NCBI RefSeq assembly: GCF_011947195.1
Contig: NZ_JAATVY010000011.1
Location: 124,001 to 188,000 of the forward strand
Source of the DNA: Planosporangium thailandense
Lineage (GTDB): Bacteria > Actinomycetota > Actinomycetes > Mycobacteriales > Micromonosporaceae
DNA: 64,000 nucleotides
Direction: 5' to 3'
Of this stretch, positions 15,715 to 24,078 are shown piece by piece. The notes beneath the pieces were generated by a model. It was not told where the DNA came from, did not search any database, and worked only from the letters and a program-made list of their open reading frames with translations. The position numbers and the translations under genes are program-made. Each line of letters starts with the position of its first letter. Position 1 is the first letter of the stretch.

Positions 15715-16409
15715 TGGGAAGCGGTGGAGCACTGGTGGACGTACACACGATCGGTGTCATCGGCGGCACCGGACCGCAGGGCCGTGGCCTCGCGTACCGG
15801 TTCGCGCTCGGCGGTCACGACGTCATTCTCGGTTCCCGGTCGCGCACCCGTGCGACCGAGGCCGCCGACGACCTCAATGGACTGCTCGGCGCCTCCGCGG
15901 TCGTACGCGGGGGAGGTAACCGTGAGGCCATCGAGGCGAGCGATGTCGTGCTGCTCGCCGTCCCCTATGACGGTCATCGCGAGCTGCTCGAGGAGTTGCG
16001 TCCGGCGCTCGCCGGGAAGGTCGTGATCAGTTGCGTCAACCCCCTCGGGTTCGACCGGGCCGGCCCCTACGGTCTGGCCGTTCCCGAGGGCAGCGCCGCG
16101 GAGCAGGCGGCGGCCGTACTGCCGGACAGCACCGTCGTGGCGGCGTTCCACCACGTGGCCGCCGCCACCCTGCTGAAGACCGTTGACCATGACGAACACG
16201 AAGACGTGCTCGTCTGCGGCGACGACGCCGGGGCGAAGGAGATCGTCATCAAGCTCGCGTCCACCGTGTCCGGACGTCCAGGGGTGGACGCCGGTCCGCT
16301 CCGCATGGCCCGCTACCTCGAGCCGTTGACGGCGGTCCTGATCGCGGTCAACAAGAGATACAAGACCCGCTCCGGCATCGCGGTAACCGGGCTGCGGGAA
16401 CGTGGTTGA
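15714..16409 (+). CDS. F420H2:NADP oxidoreductase (NPDR/FNO-like)
   Basis: A 231-residue NADP-binding protein of the F420-dependent NADP reductase family. The N-terminal Rossmann motif is GVIGGTGPQGRGLAYRFA, followed by GHDVILGSRSRTRA, whose Ser/Arg residues favour the NADP phosphate. VVISCVNPLGFDRAGPYGL, VVAAFHHVAAATLL and the C-terminal RMARYLEPLTAVLIAVN are typical of FNO/NpdG. The enzyme exchanges hydride between F420 and NADP(H). The ATG at 15714 overlaps the permease stop; GTG 15735 is a weaker alternative. In this operon it most simply supplies or recycles F420H2 for the LLM enzyme at 6180. It may be pathway-dedicated and not the housekeeping copy. Confidence 0.88.
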   Translation: MGSGGALVDVHTIGVIGGTGPQGRGLAYRFALGGHDVILGSRSRTRATEAADDLNGLLGASAVVRGGGNREAIEASDVVLLAVPYDGHRELLEELRPALAGKVVISCVNPLGFDRAGPYGLAVPEGSAAEQAAAVLPDSTVVAAFHHVAAATLLKTVDHDEHEDVLVCGDDAGAKEIVIKLASTVSGRPGVDAGPLRMARYLEPLTAVLIAVNKRYKTRSGIAVTGLRERG

Positions 16410-16595
16410 CTCGGTCCTGAGGGGCGGCTGACCCCGACCAGCGGCTGACGTTCGGTCGAGTGAAGACGACCGGTTCGGCCGTCGAAGAAACGACACCCGA
16501 GGTCAGTGCTGGGTTTTACCCTGACCATTGCGGCCGGGGTGACCCCTGAGGGAGCCAAACGGCTCGTGACGGACCGCAAGGAACGAGGAAGCTTA

Positions 16596-17444
16596 ATGGA
16601 TAGGATCGGTGTGGTCGGCTGCGGCCTGATGGGCGCAGGCATCGCCGAGGTGTGTGCCCGGGCCGGGCTGGACGTGGTGGTCGCGGAGTCCTCCCGCGCC
16701 GCCGCCGACATGGGTCTGGAACGGCTCGAGGCATCCCTGACCCGTGCCGAGGCCAAGGGCAAGATCATTTCTGCGGCGGACGTGCTCGCCCGGGTCAGGG
16801 TCGTCGACGACCTGGCGGCGTTGGCGGACCGCGAACTCGTCGTCGAGGCGATCGTGGAGGATGAGGCGGCGAAGATCGAGCTGTTCCGGCGGCTCGACGA
16901 GATCGTAGTTTCGCCGGACGCACTGCTGGCGTCGAACACCTCGTCCATTCCGATCATGAAGCTCGCGGTCGCCACCTCTCGGCCCAGCCATGTGCTGGGG
17001 GTGCACTTCTTCAACCCCGTGCCGGTGCTGTCCCTGGTGGAACTGGTACCCAGCCTGCTGACCGACCCGGAGGTCACCGAACGAGCCCGCGGCTTTGTCG
17101 AGGGGGTGCTGGGCAAGAAGGCCATCGACTGCCAGGACCGCGCCGGCTTCGTCGTCAACGCGCTGCTGATCCCGTTCATCCTGTCCGCGATCCGGATGCT
17201 GGAGTCGGGTTTTGCCACCGCCGAGGACATCGACGAAGGCCTGGTGCGTGGCTGTGCCCACCCCCAGGGACCGTTGGCGCTGGCGGACCTGATCGGTCTG
17301 GACACCACCAAGGCCGTCGCCGAGTCCCTCTACGAGGAGTTCAAGGAGCCGTTGTACGCCGCGCCGCCACTGCTGAATCGAATGGTCGACGCGGGCCTGT
17401 TGGGCCGCAAGACCGGCAGAGGTTTCTACACCTACGCTTCCTGA
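16596..17444 (+). CDS. 3-hydroxyacyl-CoA (3-hydroxybutyryl-CoA) dehydrogenase
   Basis: A 282-residue NAD-dependent dehydrogenase. The Rossmann motif GVVGCGLMGAGIAEVCARAG begins near residue 4. The catalytic His is in GVHFFNPVPVLSLVEL, supported by the Ser/Asn of LLASNTSSIPIMKLA. The C-terminal helical domain holds RAGFVVNALLIPF and ends with LLGRKTGRGFYTYA, the normal end of the family. The ATG has AAGGAACGAGGAAG upstream. It oxidises an (S)-3-hydroxyacyl-CoA to 3-oxoacyl-CoA, a fitting late step after the CoA-transferase and acyl-CoA dehydrogenase. The 186-bp gap before it suggests its own promoter, but I do not see a convincing one. Confidence 0.93.
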   Translation: MDRIGVVGCGLMGAGIAEVCARAGLDVVVAESSRAAADMGLERLEASLTRAEAKGKIISAADVLARVRVVDDLAALADRELVVEAIVEDEAAKIELFRRLDEIVVSPDALLASNTSSIPIMKLAVATSRPSHVLGVHFFNPVPVLSLVELVPSLLTDPEVTERARGFVEGVLGKKAIDCQDRAGFVVNALLIPFILSAIRMLESGFATAEDIDEGLVRGCAHPQGPLALADLIGLDTTKAVAESLYEEFKEPLYAAPPLLNRMVDAGLLGRKTGRGFYTYAS

Positions 17445-17489
17445 CCGCCGCGCAACCGGCTGCGGTGATCCGCGGTCCGGTTGGCGCCG

Positions 17490-17831
17490 TCAGCTGCCCA
17501 GTCGCTGCCGCGCGAGGAACTTGGGCACGACCATCCGCCAGGCGCCGGTCACCAGTTCGGTCAGGTAATCGTGATCGAGCGGCGCGAGATGACAGCACAC
17601 CCAGTTGAAGCGCAGGTCGGACGGGCGGGGCAGGAAGAAGAGAGCCGGCTCGCTGGCTATGAGCGAGTCGCGCTCCTCTTTGGGGTACGCGAAGCCCATC
17701 GTGGACTCGTCACGGGAGAACGCGACGTACACCAAGGAGCCGACCCGGAACTTCACGCGGTCACGGATGACGTGCTCGCTGCTTCGCGGCAGCGTACGCG
17801 CCAGCGCTCGCACATCAGCGACAGTGACCAC
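17490..17831 (-). CDS. MmcQ/YjbR-family protein
   Basis: A 113-residue protein of the small MmcQ/YjbR (CyaY-like fold) family. It begins MVTVADVRALARTLPRSSEH, exactly where family members start, if GTG 17831 is used; an upstream ATG at 17873 would add 14 unconserved residues and has no ribosome site. Other family features are KFRVGSLVYVAFS and the FNWVCCHLAPLDHDYLTELV stretch near the C-terminus. The biochemical role is not established; DNA binding has been suggested for the family by structure. It is convergent with the hydroxyacyl-CoA dehydrogenase and unlinked in function. Confidence 0.82.
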   Translation of the reverse strand: MVTVADVRALARTLPRSSEHVIRDRVKFRVGSLVYVAFSRDESTMGFAYPKEERDSLIASEPALFFLPRPSDLRFNWVCCHLAPLDHDYLTELVTGAWRMVVPKFLARQRLGS

Positions 17832-17955
17832 CCTTCGACGGTAGTGGCAGGAGGGCGGTCCGGAACAGGACATGTCGATAGGCTGATACCAATCCGGCGG
17901 GTTCGCCGTACCCAGGGTCGGCCTTGTGCGGCTGCGCCGGTGGTCGGCGCGTCAG

Positions 17956-17998
17956 GGGGATCCCGGGCTCCCCGTAGAAGGGGGATCCCGGGATCCCC
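17956..17998. repeat. 18-bp inverted repeat built on a GGGATCCC palindrome
   Basis: The arms 17956-17973 and 17981-17998 (GGGGATCCCGGGATCCCC on the right) pair with one mismatch around a 7-nt loop. The right arm is itself a perfect 18-bp palindrome, so the element can fold in several ways. It sits in the 539-bp gap between the MmcQ/YjbR and DHA2 genes, where I see no gene. It may be a terminator or protein-binding site. Confidence 0.7.
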
Positions 17999-18190
17999 GC
18001 AGAGGGCCGGGTAGGGGCGCCGGAGACAGCGTCAACCGACGTGACCTGCCTCACTACGGGCGGACCGATGAATATGAGCGCCTTCGACGGTCTTACCCAC
18101 GACCCAATCACATCGCCCGTGCCAAGTAGGTAGGGAGTCGTGTGCGGAAGCCCGTTCAGTGTCCTGATCTCAGCTCGGAAGGGAGTCGGC

Positions 18191-18206
18191 CGTGACCCAG
18201 ATCACG
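18191..18206. promoter_or_regulatory. Crp-like binding site upstream of the DHA2 exporter
   Basis: CGTGACCCAGATCACG has the GTGA-N6-TCAC core of the Crp/FNR family and resembles the GTGATCTAGATCAC form bound by E. coli Crp. It lies 165 bp upstream of the exporter start. A second palindrome TCACGTGA occurs about 35 bp further on (18240-18247). Confidence 0.5.
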
Positions 18207-18370
18207 TCTGCGTGGAAGCTGGCCCCTTCGGCCGATAGATCACGTGACGCTGTCATCGCGAGACTGGCGACCGGAGGCTCACACGGGCCGTCGGCTTCCG
18301 CTCCAACGTCGTGGCTTGACACGCGCCGCATCGACCTCGCACCACCGGCCAGCTGGACCTGGAGATTCAT

Positions 18371-19954
18371 GTGACCAATCAAGCCGTCGCGGCGCCTGAC
18401 AAGCTCGACGCTGCGGTCCTCAAGATCGCCGGAGTGGTCGTGCTCGGCGCGATCATGTCGATCCTCGACGTCACCGTCGTCAGCGTCGCACTGCCAACCT
18501 TCCAGACCACGTTCCACGCCACGTACGCCCAGGTGGCCTGGACCATGACGGGTTATTCGCTGGCGCTGGCCACGGTGATCCCGCTCAGCGGTTGGGCCGC
18601 TGACCGGTTCGGCACCAAGCGGCTGTACATGCTTGCGCTGCTGCTGTTCACGCTCGGTTCAGCGCTGTGCGCCACCGCCGACTCGATCGGCCAGCTCATC
18701 GGGTACCGGGTCGTGCAGGGCCTGGGTGGCGGCATGCTCATGCCACTCGGTATGACGATTATGACCCGTGCGGCCGGCCCGGAGCGTATCGGCCGGCTGA
18801 TGGCGGTCCTCGGTATCCCGATGCTGCTCGGCCCGATCGGCGGCCCGATCCTCGGCGGCTGGCTGATCGACGCGGCCAGCTGGCACTGGATCTTCCTGAT
18901 CAACGTACCGATCGGCGCGATCGCGCTGGTGTACGCCCTTGTCGCGTTGCCGAGGGACACTCCCGAACCGTCCGAGTCGTTCGACTTCGTCGGTATGTTG
19001 ATGCTGTCGCCGGGGCTCGCTCTGTTCCTCTACGGCGTCTCGTCGTTGCCGGAGACCGGGACGATCACCGCCACCAAGGTCTGGGTACCGATGCTGACCG
19101 GCGCCGTCCTGGTGATCGGATTCGTTCTGTACTCGTTCAAGCCGCGGCACCCGCTGCTTGATCTGCGCCTGTTCCGCAACCGCAACCTGACGGTCGCGTC
19201 GATCTCTCTGTTCGTGTTCATCATCGCGTTCATGGGCGCCGGCCTGCTGTTCCCGAGCTACTTCCTGCAGGTGCGCGGTGAGTCCACGCTGCACGCCGGT
19301 CTACTGATGGCGCCGCAGGGCATCGGCGCGATGCTCACCATGCCGATCGCCGGCGCCCTGGCCGACAAGATCCCGGTCGGCCGTACCGTGCCGTTCGCGA
19401 TGGCGCTCATCGCCGCTGGGTTCTTCACGTTCACCCAGGTCGGCACGGACACCTCGTACTGGCTGCTGTGCGGTTCGCTGTTCGTCATGGGCCTCGGCAT
19501 GGGCGGCGCGATGATGCCGATCATGACCTCTGCGCTGCGGACGCTGACCAGCCACGAGGTGGCGCGCGGGTCGACGTTGACGAACATTCTCCAGCAGATC
19601 GGCGGCTCCGTGGGTGCGGCGATCATGTCGGTGATCCTCACCAGCCGCCTGAACGGATCGGCCCCGATCCCGGGTCTGAAAGATCCACGCACTGGCGCGC
19701 CGGTTACCGAGGCCGACGCGGCGATCGCCCATCAGCACGGCGTGCGGTTGCCGTTGCCCGCGTCGGTCATCCAGCGTGGCCTGGACTTCGTGGCCCACTC
19801 GTTCGCCACGACCTTCTGGGTCGGCTTCGCGCTGGTGTTGGCCACGTTCATCCCGATCGCCTTCCTGCCCCGCAAGCGCAAGCGGTCGCCCCTGCTGGAC
19901 GATCCGGCGGGCGACGGCGGTGATCGTGCGGGAGCCCCAGCGATGATCCACTGA
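18371..19954 (+). CDS. DHA2-family MFS drug exporter (EmrB/QacA type)
   Basis: A 527-residue major facilitator of the 14-helix DHA2 family. Motif D1 (LDVTVVSVALPTFQ) is in helix 1, motif A is GWAADRFGTKRLY, the Arg of motif B is in YRVVQGLGGGMLMPLG, and the antiporter motif C is in GIPMLLGPIGGPILGG. Family members export hydrophobic drugs and dyes in exchange for protons. The GTG start has GGAG nine bases upstream. There is no adjacent TetR/MarR gene, and the long upstream region carries a Crp-like site, so control may be metabolic. Substrate cannot be read from sequence. Confidence 0.92.
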   Translation: MTNQAVAAPDKLDAAVLKIAGVVVLGAIMSILDVTVVSVALPTFQTTFHATYAQVAWTMTGYSLALATVIPLSGWAADRFGTKRLYMLALLLFTLGSALCATADSIGQLIGYRVVQGLGGGMLMPLGMTIMTRAAGPERIGRLMAVLGIPMLLGPIGGPILGGWLIDAASWHWIFLINVPIGAIALVYALVALPRDTPEPSESFDFVGMLMLSPGLALFLYGVSSLPETGTITATKVWVPMLTGAVLVIGFVLYSFKPRHPLLDLRLFRNRNLTVASISLFVFIIAFMGAGLLFPSYFLQVRGESTLHAGLLMAPQGIGAMLTMPIAGALADKIPVGRTVPFAMALIAAGFFTFTQVGTDTSYWLLCGSLFVMGLGMGGAMMPIMTSALRTLTSHEVARGSTLTNILQQIGGSVGAAIMSVILTSRLNGSAPIPGLKDPRTGAPVTEADAAIAHQHGVRLPLPASVIQRGLDFVAHSFATTFWVGFALVLATFIPIAFLPRKRKRSPLLDDPAGDGGDRAGAPAMIH

Positions 19955-20084
19955 GGCGCTCGACCGGGGCCCGTAACGGACGGGTAGCGACGGAGGCGCG
20001 GAGGCCGTAGATGGCCTCGTCCACGGTCAGCGCGCTGCAGGCCCGGGTTTCATCGGACAGCCGCGCGGCGCCGTCGGTTATGGT

Positions 20085-20128
20085 GATCGGCCTGTCCGAA
20101 TGGTCCCGGACAATCGGACAGGCCGATC
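20085..20128. terminator. Bidirectional hairpin terminator between convergent genes
   Basis: GATCGGCCTGTCCGA (20085-20099) pairs exactly with 20114-20128 across a 14-nt loop. It lies between the convergent DHA2 exporter and YetF-like genes and can form on either transcript. Confidence 0.75.
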
Positions 20129-20180
20129 GGACGCAGGGCATCGGCGACCGGAACGACGGCCTTCGGGCCGGGCAGCACCG

Positions 20181-20816
20181 TCAAATGTGTTGCGCGCCCG
20201 GGGACTTGGTGGGCAACTGGGGCAGCCGGTCGGTGAGGCGTTCTTCGAGCCCTGCGACGGCGGCGCGGATCTCGGTACGGATGTCGTTCAGCAGCGCTTC
20301 GTGATCGTTGTGGAGATCTCGGCGGGTGACGTCCTGCGCCTCGTCGGTCAGGGTGACGACGATCGCGCCGCCCGGAGCGATCGTGGCCTTCTTCACCTCG
20401 TGCAGGTCGCTGGCGCCTTGGCGACGTAGGGCCGCGGCGAGGTCTGCCTGGCGAAGCCCCATCCGGTGCAGCGCCTTGTGGTCAACCCTGCCGTCACGGA
20501 CGAGGACAGTCTGCGCTCCCTCGAAGATGCGGGTCAGCCGCGGATGCCGGTTGACCACGCGCACCATGACGCCGTTGATCGCGACAAGCACGGCCGCGCC
20601 GATCAGACCGCCGGACAGACTGTTGTCGTTGCCGATGATCGCGTTCTGAACGACGTTGGACAGCAGCAGCATCACGACCAGATCGAAGCTGTTGAGCTGG
20701 GCGAGGTCGCGTTTGCCGCCGACGCGCAGCAGGAGCGCCAGTCCGCCGTAGACGAGCACTGTTCGCAGCACCTTCTCCAGCACCGGGATCTGCACGTGCC
20801 ATAGGTCAGCCCACAT
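20181..20816 (-). CDS. YetF-like DUF421 membrane protein
   Basis: A 211-residue protein of the DUF421/YetF family. Two or three N-terminal membrane helices (TVLVYGGLALLLRVGGKRDLA and around VVMLLLSNVVQNAIIG) are followed by a soluble domain with the conserved TVLVRDGRVDHKAL and MGLRQADLAAALRRQGASDL. The ATG at 20816 (MWADLWHVQIPVLEKVLRT) has GGGAGACGAGG upstream; extending the frame further adds only an Arg-rich unconserved stretch. The C-terminal ~70 residues are longer than the minimal family fold. The function of the family is poorly known (linked to spore/germination proteins in Bacillus). Confidence 0.85.
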   Translation of the reverse strand: MWADLWHVQIPVLEKVLRTVLVYGGLALLLRVGGKRDLAQLNSFDLVVMLLLSNVVQNAIIGNDNSLSGGLIGAAVLVAINGVMVRVVNRHPRLTRIFEGAQTVLVRDGRVDHKALHRMGLRQADLAAALRRQGASDLHEVKKATIAPGGAIVVTLTDEAQDVTRRDLHNDHEALLNDIRTEIRAAVAGLEERLTDRLPQLPTKSPGAQHI

Positions 20817-21005
20817 CGACCTCGTCTCCCATCTGATAGGCCCGTGGCTATGGTGTCGCCGACGCGCGACCCTACAACAAATGGGGCGATGGTCTCCGTC
20901 GACAGCCGTGGGGGTGCGCCCGGTGAGAGTAGTACGGCCTGGGTAGGCGGCTCGGGTTGGTCTCACCCCCTGCCGGCATGCGGGGCCGCAACGGCGCAGG
21001 GGAAG

Positions 21006-23168
21006 TCAGGCTTCGCTGAGCGCTATCCGGGTGTGCATCCGGCGTAGCGGGGCCGGCGAGTACCAGCTGGCCGCGCCGAACACTCGCATGAACACCGGTA
21101 CCAGAACTCCGCGTACCAGGGTCGCGTCGATGAGGATTGCCAGCCCGCTGCCGATGCCGAACATCTGCAGGAAGCTCACCGTACTGGTACCGAAGGCGAA
21201 GAAGGTGACCGCCAGCAGGGTTGCCGCGGTGGACACGATGCGCCCGGTGCGGGCCATGCCGGTGCTGACCGCATCGGCGGTGGACCGACCGTGGTCGTGA
21301 AGTTCTTTGATCCGGCTGATCACGATCACCTCGTAGTCCATCGACAGCCCGAACGCGATGCAGAACAGCAGTACCGTCATCGCGGTGTCCATCGGCCGGG
21401 CGGTGAACCCGAGCAGTGCGGCCAGGTGACCGTCCTGGAAGATCCAGGTCAGGACGCCCAGCGTCGCGGCGAGGCTCAGCGCGTTGAGTAGCAGCGCCCG
21501 CACCGGTTGCACGACGCTGCCGGTGAATAGGAACAGTACGACGAACGTGGTCACTACGATCAGCAGCCCGCCGACCGGCAGTCGCTGGCCGATCGAGTGT
21601 CGGGTGTCGACCAGCTCGGCGTCCTGTCCGCCGACCAGACGGGTCACCCCGTCCGGCGCGGGTACCGCCCGGACCGCGGCGACGAGGTCCTGCGCCGCCG
21701 CCGACTTGGTGGGCACGTTGGTGACCACTGAGAGCTGCTGGGCGTCCGGCCGTCCGAGCGCGGCGTTGTTGCCGATCGCCGGGCCGGCCTGGCCGGCGGC
21801 GAAGGTACCGGTGCTGCTGTCCACCCGGATCACGCCGGGCAGGCTGGACAGTTGCCGCGCGTACGCCGACAGGGCGTCGGGTGTGACCGGGCCGGTGGTC
21901 ACCACGGTGATTGCGGCAGCGTCGTTGCCGGCGAAGCCGATGGACAGCCGGTCGGCGACCTGTCGGCTGGCCGCGCCGGTCGGCAGTACGCCCTGGTCCG
22001 GGGTGCCGAAGCTGATGTGCCGCAAGGGGGCGGTGGCCAGCAGGAGTACGGCGATCACGGGCAGCGCGGCCAGGGCCGGGCGGCGCATGACCGCACCGGC
22101 GAGCCGCCGCCACATGCGCGACTCGCTGCCCAGTGCCGCGCGCGACCACGGCACCCGGCCCTTGTTGATGCGCGGGCCGAGCACGGCCAGTAGTGCCGGC
22201 AGGACCACCAGACCGCCGACCGCCGCGATCACCACGACGCCCATCCCCGCGTAGGCGAACGAGCGCAGGAAGTACAGCGGGAAGACCAGCAGCGCGGCCA
22301 GTGCGGCCGCGACCGTCGCGGCGCCGAACACGATGGTACGGCCGGCGGTGGCCACGGTGCGGGCGACCGCCGTCTCCACGCTGTCGCCGGCGGCGAGCTG
22401 CTCCCGGAACCGATTGACCATCAGCAACGCGTAGTCGATGCCCAGGCCCAACCCGAGCGCGGTGGTCAGGTTGATCGCGAAGATCGACACGTCGGTGATC
22501 GAGCCGAGCGCGTACAGCTCGGCGAAGGTACCCATGATGGCCACGCCGCCGATCGCCAGGGGCAGCATGGCGGAAACCACGCTGCCGAAGGCGAGGATGA
22601 GCAGCAGGAGCGTTAACGGTACGGCGATCGCCTCGGCGATCGTCAGGCTCTTGGTGACCTGCGAGTTCACCTCGACGTTGGCTGCCGCCCGGCCGCCGGC
22701 CCGTACGGTCACCGCTTTGTTGTCCACCGCGAACTTGGCGATCAACGCCTTGGTCTGCTCGGTCAGGTGGTCGTCGTCGCCGACGATGTGGGCGAGCACC
22801 ATCGCGTCCACGCCGTCAGTCGACTTCAGGCTGGGCGACCTGGTCGCCCAGTACGAGAGCACATTGGTGACGTTCGGTTCACCGGCCAACGCTTCGGCGA
22901 GTGCCTGTCCCGCGCGGGCGACGGCAGGGGAGTCGGCGGTACCGGTCCGCGCGTGTACCAGCAACACCAGATTGCTCTGCCCGCCGAAGCGGGAGTCGAT
23001 CAGCTGTTGGGCCTTGGTCGACTCGGCCGCCGGGTCGGTGAACCCGCCGCTTCTCAGTTTGCCGAACGCGCCGACGCCCAGGACGGCGGCGGCGATCAGG
23101 ATCACCGCGGACACCACGAGCACGATGCGGGCTCTGCGGTAGATGAAGGTGCCGTATCGGTGGAGCAT
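21006..23168 (-). CDS. MMPL/RND-family membrane transporter
   Basis: A 720-residue MMPL transporter with the 12-helix, two-repeat RND layout. A first helix is followed by a large extracytoplasmic domain (SRFGGQSNLVLLVHARTG), then a helix bundle with GLGIDYALLMVNRFREQL; the second half repeats this with FGLSMDYEVIVISRIKELHD. The Asp-Tyr pairs in these GxxxDY motifs are the proton-relay residues of MmpL proteins. The start at 23168 (MLHRYGTFIYRR) follows GAGGAGACGGGG. It is divergent from a TetR gene across a 101-bp region with a clear operator, so it is almost certainly repressed by that TetR. Export of a lipid or drug is the probable role. Confidence 0.92.
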   Translation of the reverse strand: MLHRYGTFIYRRARIVLVVSAVILIAAAVLGVGAFGKLRSGGFTDPAAESTKAQQLIDSRFGGQSNLVLLVHARTGTADSPAVARAGQALAEALAGEPNVTNVLSYWATRSPSLKSTDGVDAMVLAHIVGDDDHLTEQTKALIAKFAVDNKAVTVRAGGRAAANVEVNSQVTKSLTIAEAIAVPLTLLLLILAFGSVVSAMLPLAIGGVAIMGTFAELYALGSITDVSIFAINLTTALGLGLGIDYALLMVNRFREQLAAGDSVETAVARTVATAGRTIVFGAATVAAALAALLVFPLYFLRSFAYAGMGVVVIAAVGGLVVLPALLAVLGPRINKGRVPWSRAALGSESRMWRRLAGAVMRRPALAALPVIAVLLLATAPLRHISFGTPDQGVLPTGAASRQVADRLSIGFAGNDAAAITVVTTGPVTPDALSAYARQLSSLPGVIRVDSSTGTFAAGQAGPAIGNNAALGRPDAQQLSVVTNVPTKSAAAQDLVAAVRAVPAPDGVTRLVGGQDAELVDTRHSIGQRLPVGGLLIVVTTFVVLFLFTGSVVQPVRALLLNALSLAATLGVLTWIFQDGHLAALLGFTARPMDTAMTVLLFCIAFGLSMDYEVIVISRIKELHDHGRSTADAVSTGMARTGRIVSTAATLLAVTFFAFGTSTVSFLQMFGIGSGLAILIDATLVRGVLVPVFMRVFGAASWYSPAPLRRMHTRIALSEA

Positions 23169-23192
23169 CGTTCCCCGTCTCCTCGCACGCGC

Positions 23193-23254
23193 GATGTTCA
23201 CAGCGTAAACTTAACGGCGTTAACATCGCACGGGATGGTAACGGTGTCAACATC
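23193..23254. promoter_or_regulatory. TetR operator region: three GTNAACATC half-sites
   Basis: Between the divergent MMPL and TetR genes the sequence GTNAACATC occurs three times: inverted at 23193-23201 (GATGTTCAC) and direct at 23219-23227 (GTTAACATC) and 23246-23254 (GTCAACATC). The middle one overlaps the perfect palindrome TTAACGGCGTTAA (23211-23223). These are good operator candidates for the TetR protein. Confidence 0.65.
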
Positions 23255-23269
23255 GGGCAGGATGGGAGC

Positions 23270-23950
23270 GTGCCAAACAGCAAGAGCCCGCGTGCCAGCT
23301 ACCACCACGGAGATCTGGCCAACGCGCTGACCGTGGCCGCGACCGAGCTGGCCCGCACCGGCGGCCCGGAAGCGGTGGTGTTGCGCGAGGCGGCCCGGAA
23401 GGTCGGCGTCTCGGCCACCGCCGCGTACCGGCATTTCGAAGGGCGCGGCGAGTTGATCCACGCGGTCAAGGAGCTCGCACTGACGGAGCTGGCCGCGCGG
23501 ATGCAGGACGAGCTCGCCACCAGCGAGCCGGTGCCGGATCCGCCCGCCGAAGCGCTGCGCCGGCTACGCGCGCTCGGCACCGGGTACATCCGGTTCGCGC
23601 TCGCCGAGCCCGGCCTGTTTCGCACCGCGTTCTGCCGCGCGGACACGCCCGGAATGGAGTCCGAGCCGGTCGACATGCTCGGCACCCGGTCGTTCCAGAT
23701 GCTCGTGGAGACCCTCGATACGCTGGTCGGCTGCGGCTGGATCCCGCCGGACCGCCGGCCGTACCTCGAACTTGCCGCCTGGTCGACCGTGCACGGCATG
23801 GCGGATCTGTTGCTCGACGGCCCGCTGCGACTGTGCCCGCCGGACCAGCAGGAGGCGGCCATCCAGCGGGCCCTGGACATGGTCGCCGATGGAATCGCGG
23901 CGCTTGCTGCGGGCCACGCCGGGCCGGCCAAGGTCGGGCCCGCCCCGTAG
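23270..23950 (+). CDS. TetR-family transcriptional repressor
   Basis: A 226-residue TetR regulator. The N-terminal helix-turn-helix spans ~residues 15-60 (REAARKVGVSATAAYRHFEG), with YRHF being the recognition helix. The C-terminal ligand domain resembles the WHG (TetR_C_33-like) group, as in AAWSTVHGMADLLLDGPLR. The start is GTG 23270 with GATGGGAG upstream. It is divergent from the MMPL exporter and probably controls it and itself through the half-sites at 23193-23254. The ligand is likely a compound handled by the exporter. Confidence 0.92.
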   Translation: MPNSKSPRASYHHGDLANALTVAATELARTGGPEAVVLREAARKVGVSATAAYRHFEGRGELIHAVKELALTELAARMQDELATSEPVPDPPAEALRRLRALGTGYIRFALAEPGLFRTAFCRADTPGMESEPVDMLGTRSFQMLVETLDTLVGCGWIPPDRRPYLELAAWSTVHGMADLLLDGPLRLCPPDQQEAAIQRALDMVADGIAALAAGHAGPAKVGPAP

Positions 23951-24078
23951 CGGGCCTTCACGGCACGCAGGTCTCGGACACGGTGACCGGCGGAAGCGAA
24001 CTCCCGCCGGCTTCGCGCGCCCCGCGCAGCGACCCGGCGGTCATGCGCGAGGCCACTGCGCGAGGTCACGGCGGGAGG

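Noticed and set aside
16500..16560. Possible hairpin with GGTCA/TGACC and GGGT/ACCC before the hydroxyacyl-CoA dehydrogenase
   Set aside because: Needs a 5-nt bulge and a 3-nt loop; too weak to call a regulatory RNA.
17956..17998. GGGATCCC repeats as a CRISPR-like array
   Set aside because: Only two near-copies with a 7-nt gap, no spacers and no cas genes.
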